Positions 1 to 8,539 of a DNA stretch of 64,000 nt are shown one piece after another. Position numbers and translations under genes: made by a program. The notes beneath the pieces were generated by a model that was given only the letters and a program-made list of their open reading frames with translations, was not told where the DNA came from and ran no database searches. This DNA is from Ruminococcus flavefaciens. Lineage in GTDB: Bacteria; Bacillota; Clostridia; Oscillospirales; Ruminococcaceae. The stretch spans positions 279,135 to 343,134 of the forward strand of contig JAMPAU010000001.1 in the NCBI GenBank assembly GCA_023667045.1. Direction: 5' to 3'. The first letter of the stretch is position 1. Every line of letters begins with the position of its first letter.

Positions 1-2030
1 GTAACTTTTTCTTTTAGGTTTTCGGAAACTATCACCTGTTCAAGTTCCTGTTTTATATCGTCGGAAGGTTTACCGACAAGCATGAGGTGTACGTTTGAAT
101 TTTCCTTGCTGAGACGTGAAAAGGCTTTCAGTATAGGAATAATGCGTTTAGTGCGGTGTATTCCTCCGAGAGCTGAAATAATTGTCGTGCTGTCAGAAAA
201 ATTATTTTTTTGTTTTACTGTACGGTTTTCGGCAACGGGCAGGATTTCGGCGTACAGCGGAATAACTGTAACATTGCATGCTATATTTTTTTCAAGCAGT
301 TTTTTTCTTGCGTACTGACTGTGAACTATAATTCTGTCTGCTGAATCAGTAATATAGCTGTTGAGTTCAGTGCCGTAAAGGTCTGGATTTGCAGAGCCGT
401 TTTGTAGTGCCTGAATGTAGCTGTCAGCGTCGGAGCGGTCTGTATCAATGAAAGTTTTGTATAATTCGTAATTGCCTTTGCGAAGGGTTATTGCATAGTG
501 ATAGAAAGCACCATGCAGGTTATAGTCATGAAGTACTACAGTACCATGATATTTTCTGATATACTGGTACATATACAGATGATATTCTGAGTTGCCGATT
601 TGAAAAATTGTATCTGCATATTTTTCTTGTCTTGCAGGATATGAGCGGTGACTGTACATTGAAACATTGGCAGGAAATACAGACTTAGCATTATATGTTT
701 CTTCGACAAAAACATCAATATCACAATATTTGCAGAGTTCGTTTATAATGTCCTCGCTGTAGTCGGCTATGCCGGATTCAAGGGGCGGTAACGGCGTAAA
801 GAATGCTATTTTAAGTCTTTCCGGTTTGGAGAGACTTGTTTTTTTCGATGGCATATCATTTATCAGATATATTATATGGTCGTTTATTAGTTTCCAGTTA
901 AAAAGATCCACACGTTTTTTACCTTTTTCGGCATATTCCGACAATATTTCTTTACTGTTGAGCATTTTTGTCATACCGTCGGCTATTGACTGGTCAATGT
1001 CGGCATTTACGAGTACAGCGGAGTCTCCGGCTATTTCTTTCAGGCTTGAATTATCCGCCGTGAGTACCGGAGTACCGCAAGCCCACGCCTCAACTATAGG
1101 CAGTCCAAAACCCTCATACTTAGACGGAAAAGCCATAAGCGTGGCGAGGTTGTAAAATTTAAGCAGTTCCTCATCTGAAACAAAATTAGTAAATATAACA
1201 TCTTTTTCGACATTATGCGACCTTGCAATGTCCTTGAGTTTTTTCATGCCGTTTTCTGAAAGTTTGCACACCACCACAAGCTGATATGAGTTTTTTATAT
1301 TTTCCGGCATAAGAGAATATGCACGTATAAGACCGTCAAGATTTTTGCGACCGTCTTCACCGCCGGTACACATAATGAAAGGTCTTGTTATACCGAACTT
1401 GTCCATTAACAGAGATTTTTCGCTGTCTGAAATATCAATTATTCTGTATCTTCCGTCTACACCGCCCCATATTGTTTTTATGTTGTCGGGACTGAAATTA
1501 AGATATTTTACGAGGTCAGTTTTTACACTTTCAGAGATAACAAAAAGTTCGTCAGACCACCAGAGATTCTCAATGCATTTCATGTACCAGTTGTAAGTGT
1601 TTTTATCAGCGAGATACTTTTCTTTCATGACATACGGTATTATGTCGTAAACCGTCGAAATAACACGCACACCCTCAAACCATTCTTTTTTGTACATAGT
1701 GAATCCCGATTCAAAAGGTGAGGTTATATAGAATATGTCTATATGGTTTTCGCGGATATAACGCTTTATTATACCGCCTATCACGTCGCTGTATGTCTCA
1801 TTGCGGAGCAGGACATTTTTTCTGCCGGTATCTATGAAGTCTTCTGTGAAATTATCGTTTGTTATCATCGGCGAAAGTTTAAAATCCCTGTCAATGAGAT
1901 TCAGAAAAAAATATCTGTTTTCCTTGTCTTGATTAACCATTCCGGTGAACTGATTCAGTGCATAGTTGCCGATACCTCTGTTACGGCTCATATAACCCAG
2001 TATTGCTACAGCGTCAAAAGCTATATTCAT
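1..2030 (-). CDS. Tandem-domain GT4 glycosyltransferase (3' end beyond window)
   Basis: This frame is open from an ATG at 2030 to the left window edge, about 676 residues without a stop, so the C-terminus is missing. Two GT4-type units are visible. The first (about residues 1-395) carries the retaining-GT4 pattern YEGFGLPIVEAWACGTPVL with its two spaced glutamates. The second begins near residue 405 (LKIAFFTPLPPLESGIADYS), a typical GT4 N-terminal Rossmann start. The ATG overlaps the stop of the upstream fkbM-like gene as ATGA, so the two are probably translationally coupled. With the Wzm/Wzt genes upstream it likely builds an exported glycan in the cytoplasm. Donor and acceptor sugars cannot be read from sequence. 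Confidence 0.88.
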   Translation of the reverse strand, partial: MNIAFDAVAILGYMSRNRGIGNYALNQFTGMVNQDKENRYFFLNLIDRDFKLSPMITNDNFTEDFIDTGRKNVLLRNETYSDVIGGIIKRYIRENHIDIFYITSPFESGFTMYKKEWFEGVRVISTVYDIIPYVMKEKYLADKNTYNWYMKCIENLWWSDELFVISESVKTDLVKYLNFSPDNIKTIWGGVDGRYRIIDISDSEKSLLMDKFGITRPFIMCTGGEDGRKNLDGLIRAYSLMPENIKNSYQLVVVCKLSENGMKKLKDIARSHNVEKDVIFTNFVSDEELLKFYNLATLMAFPSKYEGFGLPIVEAWACGTPVLTADNSSLKEIAGDSAVLVNADIDQSIADGMTKMLNSKEILSEYAEKGKKRVDLFNWKLINDHIIYLINDMPSKKTSLSKPERLKIAFFTPLPPLESGIADYSEDIINELCKYCDIDVFVEETYNAKSVFPANVSMYSHRSYPARQEKYADTIFQIGNSEYHLYMYQYIRKYHGTVVLHDYNLHGAFYHYAITLRKGNYELYKTFIDTDRSDADSYIQALQNGSANPDLYGTELNSYITDSADRIIVHSQYARKKLLEKNIACNVTVIPLYAEILPVAENRTVKQKNNFSDSTTIISALGGIHRTKRIIPILKAFSRLSKENSNVHLMLVGKPSDDIKQELEQVIVSENLKEKV

Positions 2031-3115
2031 TCTGTGATTTCCCCCTGTCTTTTGTCAATGAAAATTGAATTTATTCCAGTAAATGCAAATTCCACATAAT
2101 CATTTTTTTTCATAAATTCAAGAATCTCATTATTTTTCTGACCTACTGTAAGACCGTTTTTATATTCTATCATCTCGCATATTATTACAAGCGGTCGGAA
2201 CTTTTCAAAGTCTGTCATTTTCAGTACGGCGAGTTCCATTCCCTCAATGTCGATATTCATTATGTCGGGAGCTTTTTCCGGAAAATATTCATCAATGATT
2301 TCATTTATTGTTACCGAATCAACAGTTATTTTTTTTGTGATTTCAAGAGCAGGATTTTCCTTTATGAAATTCTGTGCGGACTGATAATCAGTTGTGGAAA
2401 GACCGTCGCCGTTCATGATGTAAAAGTCAAGACTTTCGCCGGATTTTTCTGCAAGGCACTTGTTTATGACAATATCTTCCGGACGTTTTTCAGTGAGTTC
2501 CTGTGCAAGTTCGGGGTTTGCCTCCAGCAGTACGCCCCTTGCCCCCTGTGAATAGAATGCATAAGTATTGCTGAGGTGTACGGCGTGGTTTGCACCCAAG
2601 TCAAGATATGTGCAGTCTTTAATATCTCTGCGGAGAGTGCTGAAAATATATTTTATAATGCTGTCTTCTCCGGACTGTGAAAAAGATAAATTTATATCTG
2701 AAATAACGTTTTTCATTTCCGCAAGCTGTCCGTTTATTTCGATTATCTGCTTTTCAAGTTTTTCCATGTTTTCAAGCCGTGAACGCATTGTATTTAATTC
2801 GCTGTTTACCTCTGCCGAAAATACATTATTAGCCGAGTTGTATTCTGTCTGCTGAATCATGCACGGCTCTACAAACCAGAAAGTAAGTCTACGGATAAGC
2901 CTTTTGAATGCACATGATATTTTGCCTTTCAGACCGTCTGACTGTATAGGACGGTATGAACGGTTTACAGAAGTCTTGTTCATTCTGTCTAGTGAATCAA
3001 GCATTTTTATATTTATGCCGTCTCCGGAAAAATCAACGGCTGGTAAATTGTCAGTAATTCCGGAAAGTTTTTTCATGATGATTTCCGTTTCAACGCTGTC
3101 ATATTCTATACTCAA
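2027..3115 (-). CDS. FkbM-family SAM-dependent methyltransferase
   Basis: The C-terminal half has the FkbM methyltransferase layout: SQSGEDSIIKYIF, then the SAM-binding strand YLDLGANHAVHLSNTY, the acidic strand GVLLEANPELA, and DIMNIDIEGMELAVLKM. The N-terminal ~110 residues are unlike the domain and include a probable coiled coil (LENMEKLEKQIIEINGQLAEM). I chose the TTG at 3115 because GGAGG lies 8 bases before it; the longer frame from 3130 would start inside that ribosome binding site. The gene begins 2 bases after the ABC ATPase stop and overlaps the next gene by 4 bases. A likely role is O-methylation or capping of the glycan handled by the neighbouring exporter; this is inference. Confidence 0.85.
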   Translation of the reverse strand: MSIEYDSVETEIIMKKLSGITDNLPAVDFSGDGINIKMLDSLDRMNKTSVNRSYRPIQSDGLKGKISCAFKRLIRRLTFWFVEPCMIQQTEYNSANNVFSAEVNSELNTMRSRLENMEKLEKQIIEINGQLAEMKNVISDINLSFSQSGEDSIIKYIFSTLRRDIKDCTYLDLGANHAVHLSNTYAFYSQGARGVLLEANPELAQELTEKRPEDIVINKCLAEKSGESLDFYIMNGDGLSTTDYQSAQNFIKENPALEITKKITVDSVTINEIIDEYFPEKAPDIMNIDIEGMELAVLKMTDFEKFRPLVIICEMIEYKNGLTVGQKNNEILEFMKKNDYVEFAFTGINSIFIDKRQGEITE

Positions 3116-3117
3116 AA

Positions 3118-4377
3118 TTATAACCTCCAATTGTGTTTGATACTGAAATAACCTGTGCTTCTGTCGTCTGAGACTACTTCAAATTCACAGTAATTCCGGT
3201 AAAAATCCATAGGTGTGCCGTCCGTATCTACTATTGCGACATTGAGAATATATTTTCCGGCAAGCAGAGGAAGATTTTCTATTTCAACTGAAACTGTGCC
3301 GTCCTTTTCCGTCGGATTTATTTCAATGCGGTCAAGCTGGGTGTTGTTGCCGTAGAGACATTTTCCGTCAAGAGTGTAAAAACCGAATCCGAAGACATAA
3401 CTGTCAGTTTTATTTATGTGATAGTTTATTTCGATTGTGAGCTTTTCACCTGTCCGGAAAATTCTTGTATCCTTGTTTTCATGATTAAACATATGGGATT
3501 TTTTTATTTCGGCATATCTCAGACCGAAACGATTAGCGGAATAGTCTATCTCGCCGGAACTTTCTTTAGATTCCTGTTTTTCCGACTGTGGTATTTTGTT
3601 CTCCTGTACCGCTGTAGTTTGGTTTTCCGTTTCTATTTTCTTGTTATTCATGAAACTGAAATAAGCGTCTACCACCTCGTCCGAACGCCCCTCACGGACT
3701 ATGAGACCGTCATTCAGCCATATAGCCTTATCGCAGAATTTTTCAATAGTAGATAAATCGTGAGTGACTATAATAATAGTCATACCGCCTGCTTTCAGTT
3801 CACGCAGACGGTTGAAACATTTTGTCTGAAAGTTTGTATCGCCGACCGCTAATATTTCGTCAATAAGAAGAATATCCGCATCAACGTTTATTGCCACAGA
3901 GAATGCAAGTCTCATATACATACCGGAAGAATAGGTTCTTACCGGATTGTCGATAAATTCAGCCAGTTCAGAGAACTCCACTATATCTTTAAAGCGTGCG
4001 TCCGTTTCCTTTTTGGTGAGACCGAATATAGAGGCGTTTGTGTAGATATTTTCCCGTCCGGACATATCAGGGTGAAAACCTGCTCCGAGTTCGATAAGGC
4101 TTGAAACTCTGCCTTTCATTACTATTTCACCGCTGTCGGCGTACATTATTTTGGTGAGGAGTTTCAGAGTGGTACTCTTTCCGCAACCGTTATGCCCGAT
4201 AAGTCCGACCGCTTCGCCCTTGCGTACCTGAAAGCTTATACCCTTTAATACTTCACGTTCTTCAAATCTGTTTCGTTTCCAAAAAAGAAGCCTTTCCTTT
4301 AGCTGTGAACCTTTATCATAGTATATCTTGAATTTTTTTGTTATGTTTCTGACATCAATGACAATATTGTTATCCAT
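3118..4377 (-). CDS. Wzt-type polysaccharide ABC transporter ATP-binding protein
   Basis: This is the ATPase of an ABC-2 glycan exporter. Visible motifs are Walker A GHNGCGKST, the signature YSSGMYMRLAFS, Walker B ADILLIDEILAVGD and the switch histidine in VTHD. At 419 residues it is longer than a bare ATPase. After a charged linker (about 250-280) there is a C-terminal beta-rich domain like that of Wzt proteins, which recognise the glycan's terminal modification (GFGFYTLDGKCLYGNNT). The start overlaps the permease stop by one base (TAATG). A methyltransferase immediately downstream fits the known logic in which a terminal methyl mark is read by the Wzt C-terminal domain. Confidence 0.92.
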   Translation of the reverse strand: MDNNIVIDVRNITKKFKIYYDKGSQLKERLLFWKRNRFEEREVLKGISFQVRKGEAVGLIGHNGCGKSTTLKLLTKIMYADSGEIVMKGRVSSLIELGAGFHPDMSGRENIYTNASIFGLTKKETDARFKDIVEFSELAEFIDNPVRTYSSGMYMRLAFSVAINVDADILLIDEILAVGDTNFQTKCFNRLRELKAGGMTIIIVTHDLSTIEKFCDKAIWLNDGLIVREGRSDEVVDAYFSFMNNKKIETENQTTAVQENKIPQSEKQESKESSGEIDYSANRFGLRYAEIKKSHMFNHENKDTRIFRTGEKLTIEINYHINKTDSYVFGFGFYTLDGKCLYGNNTQLDRIEINPTEKDGTVSVEIENLPLLAGKYILNVAIVDTDGTPMDFYRNYCEFEVVSDDRSTGYFSIKHNWRL

Positions 4378-5153
4378 TATAGTTCCTCCGCAAAGTGTCG
4401 CTGTAGTTTAAGGAAAATGAAGTGTCCGGCAACAAGAAATGCTGTTCCGAGAATAAGCGACGACAGAAGACTTGACAGCTCCGGAATGGTTTTATAGTAC
4501 AGCACGTCCCTGTAGCATTCGATTATGTGCGTCATGGGATTGAGGTTGAATATGGGCAGAAGTCTCTCCGGCACTATTGACTTGTCGTACATAATGGGGG
4601 TCATGTACATGAGAGCCATTGTTACTATACCGAGAATGTGTTCTAAGTCACGGAAGTAAACAGTCACCGCCGATACTATCAGCGAAACGCCTAAAGCTAA
4701 TATATATTCTACAATCATTATCACGGGCAGATAAAGCAGTGCAACCGGATTGAATCCTGTGCCGGAAAATATAATCACAATAAATACCACTATGAAACTT
4801 AAAAGCATATTGACAAAACAGCTTGTCACATAGGAAATAGGTATTACCTGCCGTGGAAAGTATATCTTTTTTACGAGGTCTTTCTGTGCTACTATAGAGG
4901 CAGACCCTCCGGTAAGCGAGGCAGAAAAGAATATCCAGGCAATCAGTGCAATGAAAAGATATAAGTAATAGCGTTCAATATTTGTTTTAAGAATCATCTG
5001 AAAGACAACCGTATATACAACAAGCTGTAGCAGAGGATTTATAAAAGTCCACAGAAAACCCAGTACTGAACCCTTGTATCGTCCACGCAAATCTTTTCGG
5101 ACAAGGCTGAAAATCATATGTCTGTAATCGTAAATTTCTTTAAGTGTTTTCAT
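4377..5153 (-). CDS. Wzm-type ABC-2 polysaccharide export permease
   Basis: This 258-residue membrane protein has an amphipathic cytosolic start (YDYRHMIFSLVRKDLRGRYKGS), the conserved LGFLWTFINPLLQLVVYTVVF segment and about six hydrophobic helices, matching ABC-2 type permeases of the Wzm/TagG class in length and order. It is the first gene of the minus-strand glycan operon, with AAAGGAG close before the ATG and a strong promoter upstream. It would form the membrane channel with the Wzt-like ATPase encoded directly after it. Confidence 0.93.
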   Translation of the reverse strand: MKTLKEIYDYRHMIFSLVRKDLRGRYKGSVLGFLWTFINPLLQLVVYTVVFQMILKTNIERYYLYLFIALIAWIFFSASLTGGSASIVAQKDLVKKIYFPRQVIPISYVTSCFVNMLLSFIVVFIVIIFSGTGFNPVALLYLPVIMIVEYILALGVSLIVSAVTVYFRDLEHILGIVTMALMYMTPIMYDKSIVPERLLPIFNLNPMTHIIECYRDVLYYKTIPELSSLLSSLILGTAFLVAGHFIFLKLQRHFAEEL

Positions 5154-5184
5154 ATTATTCTCCTTTGAGAATTTAATTATATAT

Positions 5185-5214
5185 ATTATATCATGGCATA
5201 TTAACGCCTGTCAA
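5185..5214 (-). promoter_or_regulatory. Sigma-A promoter of the glycan export operon
   Basis: On the minus strand, TTGACA (5214-5209) is followed by an 18-base spacer and TATAAT (5190-5185), with an upstream TG giving an extended -10. It lies about 30 bases before the Wzm start. Confidence 0.85.
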
Positions 5215-5258
5215 TCATGATTTGTATGCGGAACTGTTTTTATTTTCCTGTAAATAAC

Positions 5259-5287
5259 TTGATTTTATTCATGGAATATGCTATAAT
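5259..5287 (+). promoter_or_regulatory. Sigma-A promoter of the YitT gene
   Basis: TTGATT (5259-5264), a 17-base spacer and TATAAT (5282-5287) sit about 47 bases before the YitT start, back to back with the glycan operon promoter. Confidence 0.8.
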
Positions 5288-5333
5288 ACTTATAGTATTT
5301 AAAATACAGATATTATACGAAAGGGAGAGAACT

Positions 5334-6215
5334 ATGAAAAAGTTTCTGTCAGTTATCGAAAAACTAAAGCCATTCAATATGGTTATGCTTACTGTTGCCG
5401 GAATAATAAACGCATTCGGTATAACTGTTTTTCTTATGCCGGTAAAGCTTTACGACAGCGGAATTTCCGGCACGTCAATGCTTTTGTCACAATTAACACC
5501 GGAATGGCTGTCGCTGTCTATATTTCTTGTTGTTCTGAACGTTCCGCTTTTTCTGTACGGACTGAAAAAACAGGGAGCAGGGTTTACATTCTATGCGATA
5601 TATACGGTTGCGATATATTCGGTTACGTCGTGGCTGATAACGGACGTACTGCCGGTTGACGTAAGTATAGCCTCTCCTCTTGCGGGTACGGACTTATTGC
5701 TGTGTGCATTGTTCGGCGGAGTGATTTCCGGCATGGGCAGTGGTCTTGCTATACGTTTTGGTGGTGCTATGGACGGCATTGAAGTAATGGCGGTTATCTT
5801 TTCAAAGAAAATGGGCTTGTCCGTCGGAAGCTTTGTAATGTTTTATAACGTCGTGTTGTATATCGTGTGCGGATTTGTAATAGAAAGCTGGATACTGCCA
5901 TTGTATTCTATTGTTACATATATGGCATCAATGAAGACAGTTGATTATATCGTTGACGGCTTACAGCGTTCTAAGGCTGCAATGATAGTTACTTCTGAAC
6001 CCGACAAAATATGTCAGGAGCTTATGGAAGAATTTGGTTGCGGAATAACCCTCATTGACGCTAAGGGTGGTTTTTCGGGTGCTGACAGAAAAGTACTCTA
6101 CTTTGTAGTCAACAGATTTCAGGTAATGAAAGTAAGGGATATTGTCCGGAAGTCAGACCCTCTGGCATACATAACCCTTACAGAAGTTGCAGATATATTT
6201 TCGGCACATTCATAA
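5334..6215 (+). CDS. YitT family membrane protein (DUF161/DUF2179)
   Basis: The protein (293 residues) has five to six hydrophobic helices in its first ~190 residues, with the family's glycine-rich segment (GVISGMGSGLAIRFGGAMDGIE split over two helices), followed by a soluble C-terminal DUF2179 domain (CQELMEEFGCGITLIDAKGG ... ADIFSAH). I chose the ATG at 5334 because GGGAGA precedes it and the promoter lies just upstream; a start at 5217 would lie upstream of the promoter. The function of YitT proteins is not firmly known. The next gene follows after 15 bases. Confidence 0.9.
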   Translation: MKKFLSVIEKLKPFNMVMLTVAGIINAFGITVFLMPVKLYDSGISGTSMLLSQLTPEWLSLSIFLVVLNVPLFLYGLKKQGAGFTFYAIYTVAIYSVTSWLITDVLPVDVSIASPLAGTDLLLCALFGGVISGMGSGLAIRFGGAMDGIEVMAVIFSKKMGLSVGSFVMFYNVVLYIVCGFVIESWILPLYSIVTYMASMKTVDYIVDGLQRSKAAMIVTSEPDKICQELMEEFGCGITLIDAKGGFSGADRKVLYFVVNRFQVMKVRDIVRKSDPLAYITLTEVADIFSAHS

Positions 6216-6230
6216 AAAGGAGGTTGTATT

Positions 6231-6536
6231 ATGCATTTTTCAGACGACGAAAATAATTTCAGAAATCGTCGCTATCTTGACGCTGGCAGGCGTAATTTAA
6301 TGCGTATGTTTTCCGGTTTTAACCTGTATATATCTTATCGCCATAAACTGACAAAAGAGCTTACCATGAAAACGGAAGAACGTGAGGAACTGAAAGAACT
6401 TGACAGAAAACTTGTAAAAAACTTTATGAGTTATTATAGTTTTATGAAAAGAAACGGTTTTTTTGATGATGAGCAGTCACGTGATTTGGAAAAAAAGGTA
6501 TTAAGTGAATTTTCTGAAAATGACAAAACTGAATAA
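6231..6536 (+). CDS. Small charged hypothetical protein
   Basis: A 101-residue soluble protein preceded by a strong AAAGGAGG ribosome binding site, 15 bases after the YitT gene and followed directly by a terminator, so it is a real second gene of this unit. It is rich in Arg, Lys and Glu and mostly helical in appearance (TKELTMKTEEREELKELDRK), with no membrane segment or recognised motif. I do not recognise the family. Confidence 0.75.
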   Translation: MHFSDDENNFRNRRYLDAGRRNLMRMFSGFNLYISYRHKLTKELTMKTEEREELKELDRKLVKNFMSYYSFMKRNGFFDDEQSRDLEKKVLSEFSENDKTE

Positions 6537-6542
6537 ACCAAA

Positions 6543-6572
6543 AGGGACGGTATCAGCCGTCCCTGTTTTTTC
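6543..6572 (+). terminator. Terminator between convergent genes
   Basis: AGGGACGG (6543-6550), loop TATCAG, and CCGTCCCT (6557-6564) form an 8-bp stem followed by GTTTTTTC. The stem overlaps the last codons and stop of the convergent zinc-ribbon gene. Confidence 0.9.
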
Positions 6573-8064
6573 TTTCATGTCTGATTATGAGTTTTTTTAT
6601 AAGTCCGAATATGATACCGACGATTAATTCAAAAGCACCTGTTGCAAGTATGAATAAATTGAAGTCTTTGAGGAGTTTCGAGCCTAAATAGAAAAGTACG
6701 TGGCTTGTCTGGCTGTAAACTATCGGCGGTACTATAACACAGACAGAGCCGATTATCAGAAGAACAATTCCGCTTATCATGAAGATATTTTTATAGAATC
6801 CAGTGAAATGCCGTCCACGCCTGTCTACAATGAGGTCAATAAGTATCATAAGTATAAGAACAACAGCAAGCAGAACCCCTAAAGTTATGAATGAGAATAT
6901 ATAGCTTGTAAGTCTGAAATCAAATCCGGTGTGGCTTCTCCATGCGTCAACGGAAAGAAACTCATCTGTCTGACCGTCGCCAAGATTGTACATCATTGTT
7001 GAGAAGTCATTTCTGTTCAGATTGTTGTAGCCGGATTTATTGAACATATATTCAGCTATGTACTCGCTTGTAAGGGACGGTTTTTTACCGCTGTTAAGGA
7101 GATAGTCAGCATATACGGAAACGTTTTCGCCTATGAAATCCATCATATCAAGATTCAGTATAAAGTTTCTGAAATCGTTTTCGTTGGCGGTATGATTTGA
7201 AATATTATAAAAGCCTGTTTTTTCATACAGAAATTCATTTACGTCATGTGTGCCGTCGTATTCTGATTCAAGAATTTTTTCAGCGTTGAGATTTTTTATG
7301 CCCTTTTCAAGAACAGTCCCCGAAAAGCCGAGTTTCACACAGAAAAGCATACTGAGAACGACAAGAAATATTATCGTGATTAACGTTATAAATCCGGCAC
7401 AGAAAAGCCGAAAAGCTCCGACTTTTACAGGTCTGTATTCCTGTACAGGCGGTGGAGGAGGTGGCGGAGCAGGATAAGGTTGTTGTCCGTCATATTCATC
7501 GTACGGCGGTGGGGGATTATACGGTGGATTGTTTTCATATTCCGGCGGAGGATTATAATTATTTCTGTAGTTATTAATTTCCTCATACGGAATATACTGT
7601 GTTTCCGAGTTGTCATTGTATGAATTATTATTTTCTGTGTAGTCTTCCAGCTGATAGTTTTCTTCCGGAAATTCTTCTTTAGGTGTTTCAGCTTTTTTTC
7701 TGAGGACAAGCTCCGGTAGAGGTTCACGGGTGTGTTTTTCGTGAAGTTCTTCTTTGATTTCCGGAGCGGGTTCGGGATTTATGTGACTGATTGGTTCAGT
7801 ACTGCCGAAGAATGACTTGTCATTTTCCGGAATTTCGGGGGTAGTTTCCTGTTGATTTTCCGGTGCAAACTCCGGCTGTGAGTTATTTTCTGGAGTATAT
7901 GGCTTTTCCAGTTCTGGTACGTCAGAGACAGGCGGTTTTTCGAGTGATATTTTATTTACAGGCGGAGAGGCGTTAATTTCCGGCATGGGTTTTACTTTTG
8001 TACCGCATTCCGAACAGAAAACAGCGTCGTCGTCAATTTTTTTTCCGCATGAACTGCAAAACAT
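6553..8064 (-). CDS. Zinc-ribbon membrane protein with proline-rich linker
   Basis: The N-terminus is a double CxxC zinc ribbon (MFCSSCGKKIDDDAVFCSECG). A long low-complexity region rich in Pro, Glu and Asn follows (about residues 25-210, ending in a poly-proline stretch), then a membrane helix near 220-245, an extracellular domain of ~150 residues, and three further hydrophobic helices at the C-terminus. The start is supported by a promoter upstream at 8108-8136. Zinc-ribbon membrane proteins of this shape are common in Firmicutes but mostly uncharacterised; I infer an envelope or scaffold role only loosely. Confidence 0.82.
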   Translation of the reverse strand: MFCSSCGKKIDDDAVFCSECGTKVKPMPEINASPPVNKISLEKPPVSDVPELEKPYTPENNSQPEFAPENQQETTPEIPENDKSFFGSTEPISHINPEPAPEIKEELHEKHTREPLPELVLRKKAETPKEEFPEENYQLEDYTENNNSYNDNSETQYIPYEEINNYRNNYNPPPEYENNPPYNPPPPYDEYDGQQPYPAPPPPPPPVQEYRPVKVGAFRLFCAGFITLITIIFLVVLSMLFCVKLGFSGTVLEKGIKNLNAEKILESEYDGTHDVNEFLYEKTGFYNISNHTANENDFRNFILNLDMMDFIGENVSVYADYLLNSGKKPSLTSEYIAEYMFNKSGYNNLNRNDFSTMMYNLGDGQTDEFLSVDAWRSHTGFDFRLTSYIFSFITLGVLLAVVLILMILIDLIVDRRGRHFTGFYKNIFMISGIVLLIIGSVCVIVPPIVYSQTSHVLFYLGSKLLKDFNLFILATGAFELIVGIIFGLIKKLIIRHERKNRDG

Positions 8065-8107
8065 AATCTTTTTTCCTTTCTTACAGATTTTCTGAATATT
8101 AACTTAT

Positions 8108-8136
8108 ATTATATATCATTTGACCGGATATGTCAA
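8108..8136 (-). promoter_or_regulatory. Promoter of the zinc-ribbon gene
   Basis: On the minus strand, TTGACA (8136-8131), a 17-base spacer and TATAAT (8113-8108). Confidence 0.82.
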
Positions 8137-8267
8137 TAATTAATACCGTTTTTCATTGAGTTAACCACCGTAAAGCCTTTTTTTATTATTTTTATCTGAA
8201 AAATGTATAATTCGGGCATGATATTAAAAAAAAAATTATGGAGTTTTTACAAAAATTCATGTACTTA

Positions 8268-8296
8268 TTGATTTTATGAATATAAAGTGATATAAT
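8268..8296 (+). promoter_or_regulatory. Promoter of the ilv-leu locus
   Basis: TTGATT (8268-8273), a 17-base spacer and TATAAT (8291-8296) preceded by TG (extended -10). Transcription would start near 8303, about 27 bases before the leader peptide and 237 before ilvB. Confidence 0.85.
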
Positions 8297-8324
8297 ACAA
8301 GTTAAAGAATTTCAAGCGAGGTGA

Positions 8325-8510
8325 GCAGAATGAAAATAGGATTTGTTCTTGTGGGCATAGTCATTATTGACGGCACAGTCCTTAGTGGCTCGTGTCAGTT
8401 TCATTCTGCCCGTCAAAACTGAGTTCTTTCTTGACTGAATTTCTATTCAGTTCATAACGCTTGGTTTATGAGCCTCCGGCAGAATGTCGGGGGCTTGTTG
8501 TATATCTGTT
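8325..8510 (+). promoter_or_regulatory. Translation-coupled attenuator of the ilv-leu locus
   Basis: Segment 1 (8325-8335, GCAGAATGAAA) pairs perfectly with segment 2 (8399-8409). Segment 2 (8402-8410, CATTCTGCC) also pairs perfectly with segment 3 (8478-8486, GGCAGAATG). Segment 3 is the core of the terminator-like hairpin 8471-8481 / 8485-8495 (11 bp with two G-U pairs, loop of 3-4). A ribosome stalled at the Val/Ile/Leu codons would cover segment 1, let 2 pair with 3 and block the terminator; a ribosome at the stop codon would cover segment 2 and allow it. The U-tract after the hairpin (TGTTGTATAT) is weak. A further 6-bp hairpin lies at 8434-8451. Confidence 0.8.
8330..8422 (+). CDS. ilv operon leader peptide (attenuation)
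   Basis: A 30-residue open frame starts at an ATG preceded by GAGGTGAG. Its first 20 residues contain four Val, four Ile and two Leu codons, mostly consecutive (KIGFVLVGIVIIDGTVL). That is the composition expected of a leader peptide that senses charged branched-chain tRNAs. It ends in TGA 117 bases before ilvB and inside a set of mutually exclusive RNA pairings. It is too short for usual gene callers. The enrichment, the ribosome binding site and the position between the ilv promoter and a terminator-like hairpin make it convincing; translation itself is inferred. Confidence 0.85.
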   Translation: MKIGFVLVGIVIIDGTVLSGSCQFHSARQN

Positions 8511-8539
8511 AGAAAAATTTATCGAAAGGAATTTTTTTC

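Noticed and set aside
7440-7560. Simple-sequence repeat in the GGTGGAGGAGG region
   Set aside because: It is the proline codon run of the zinc-ribbon protein's linker, not an independent repeat element.
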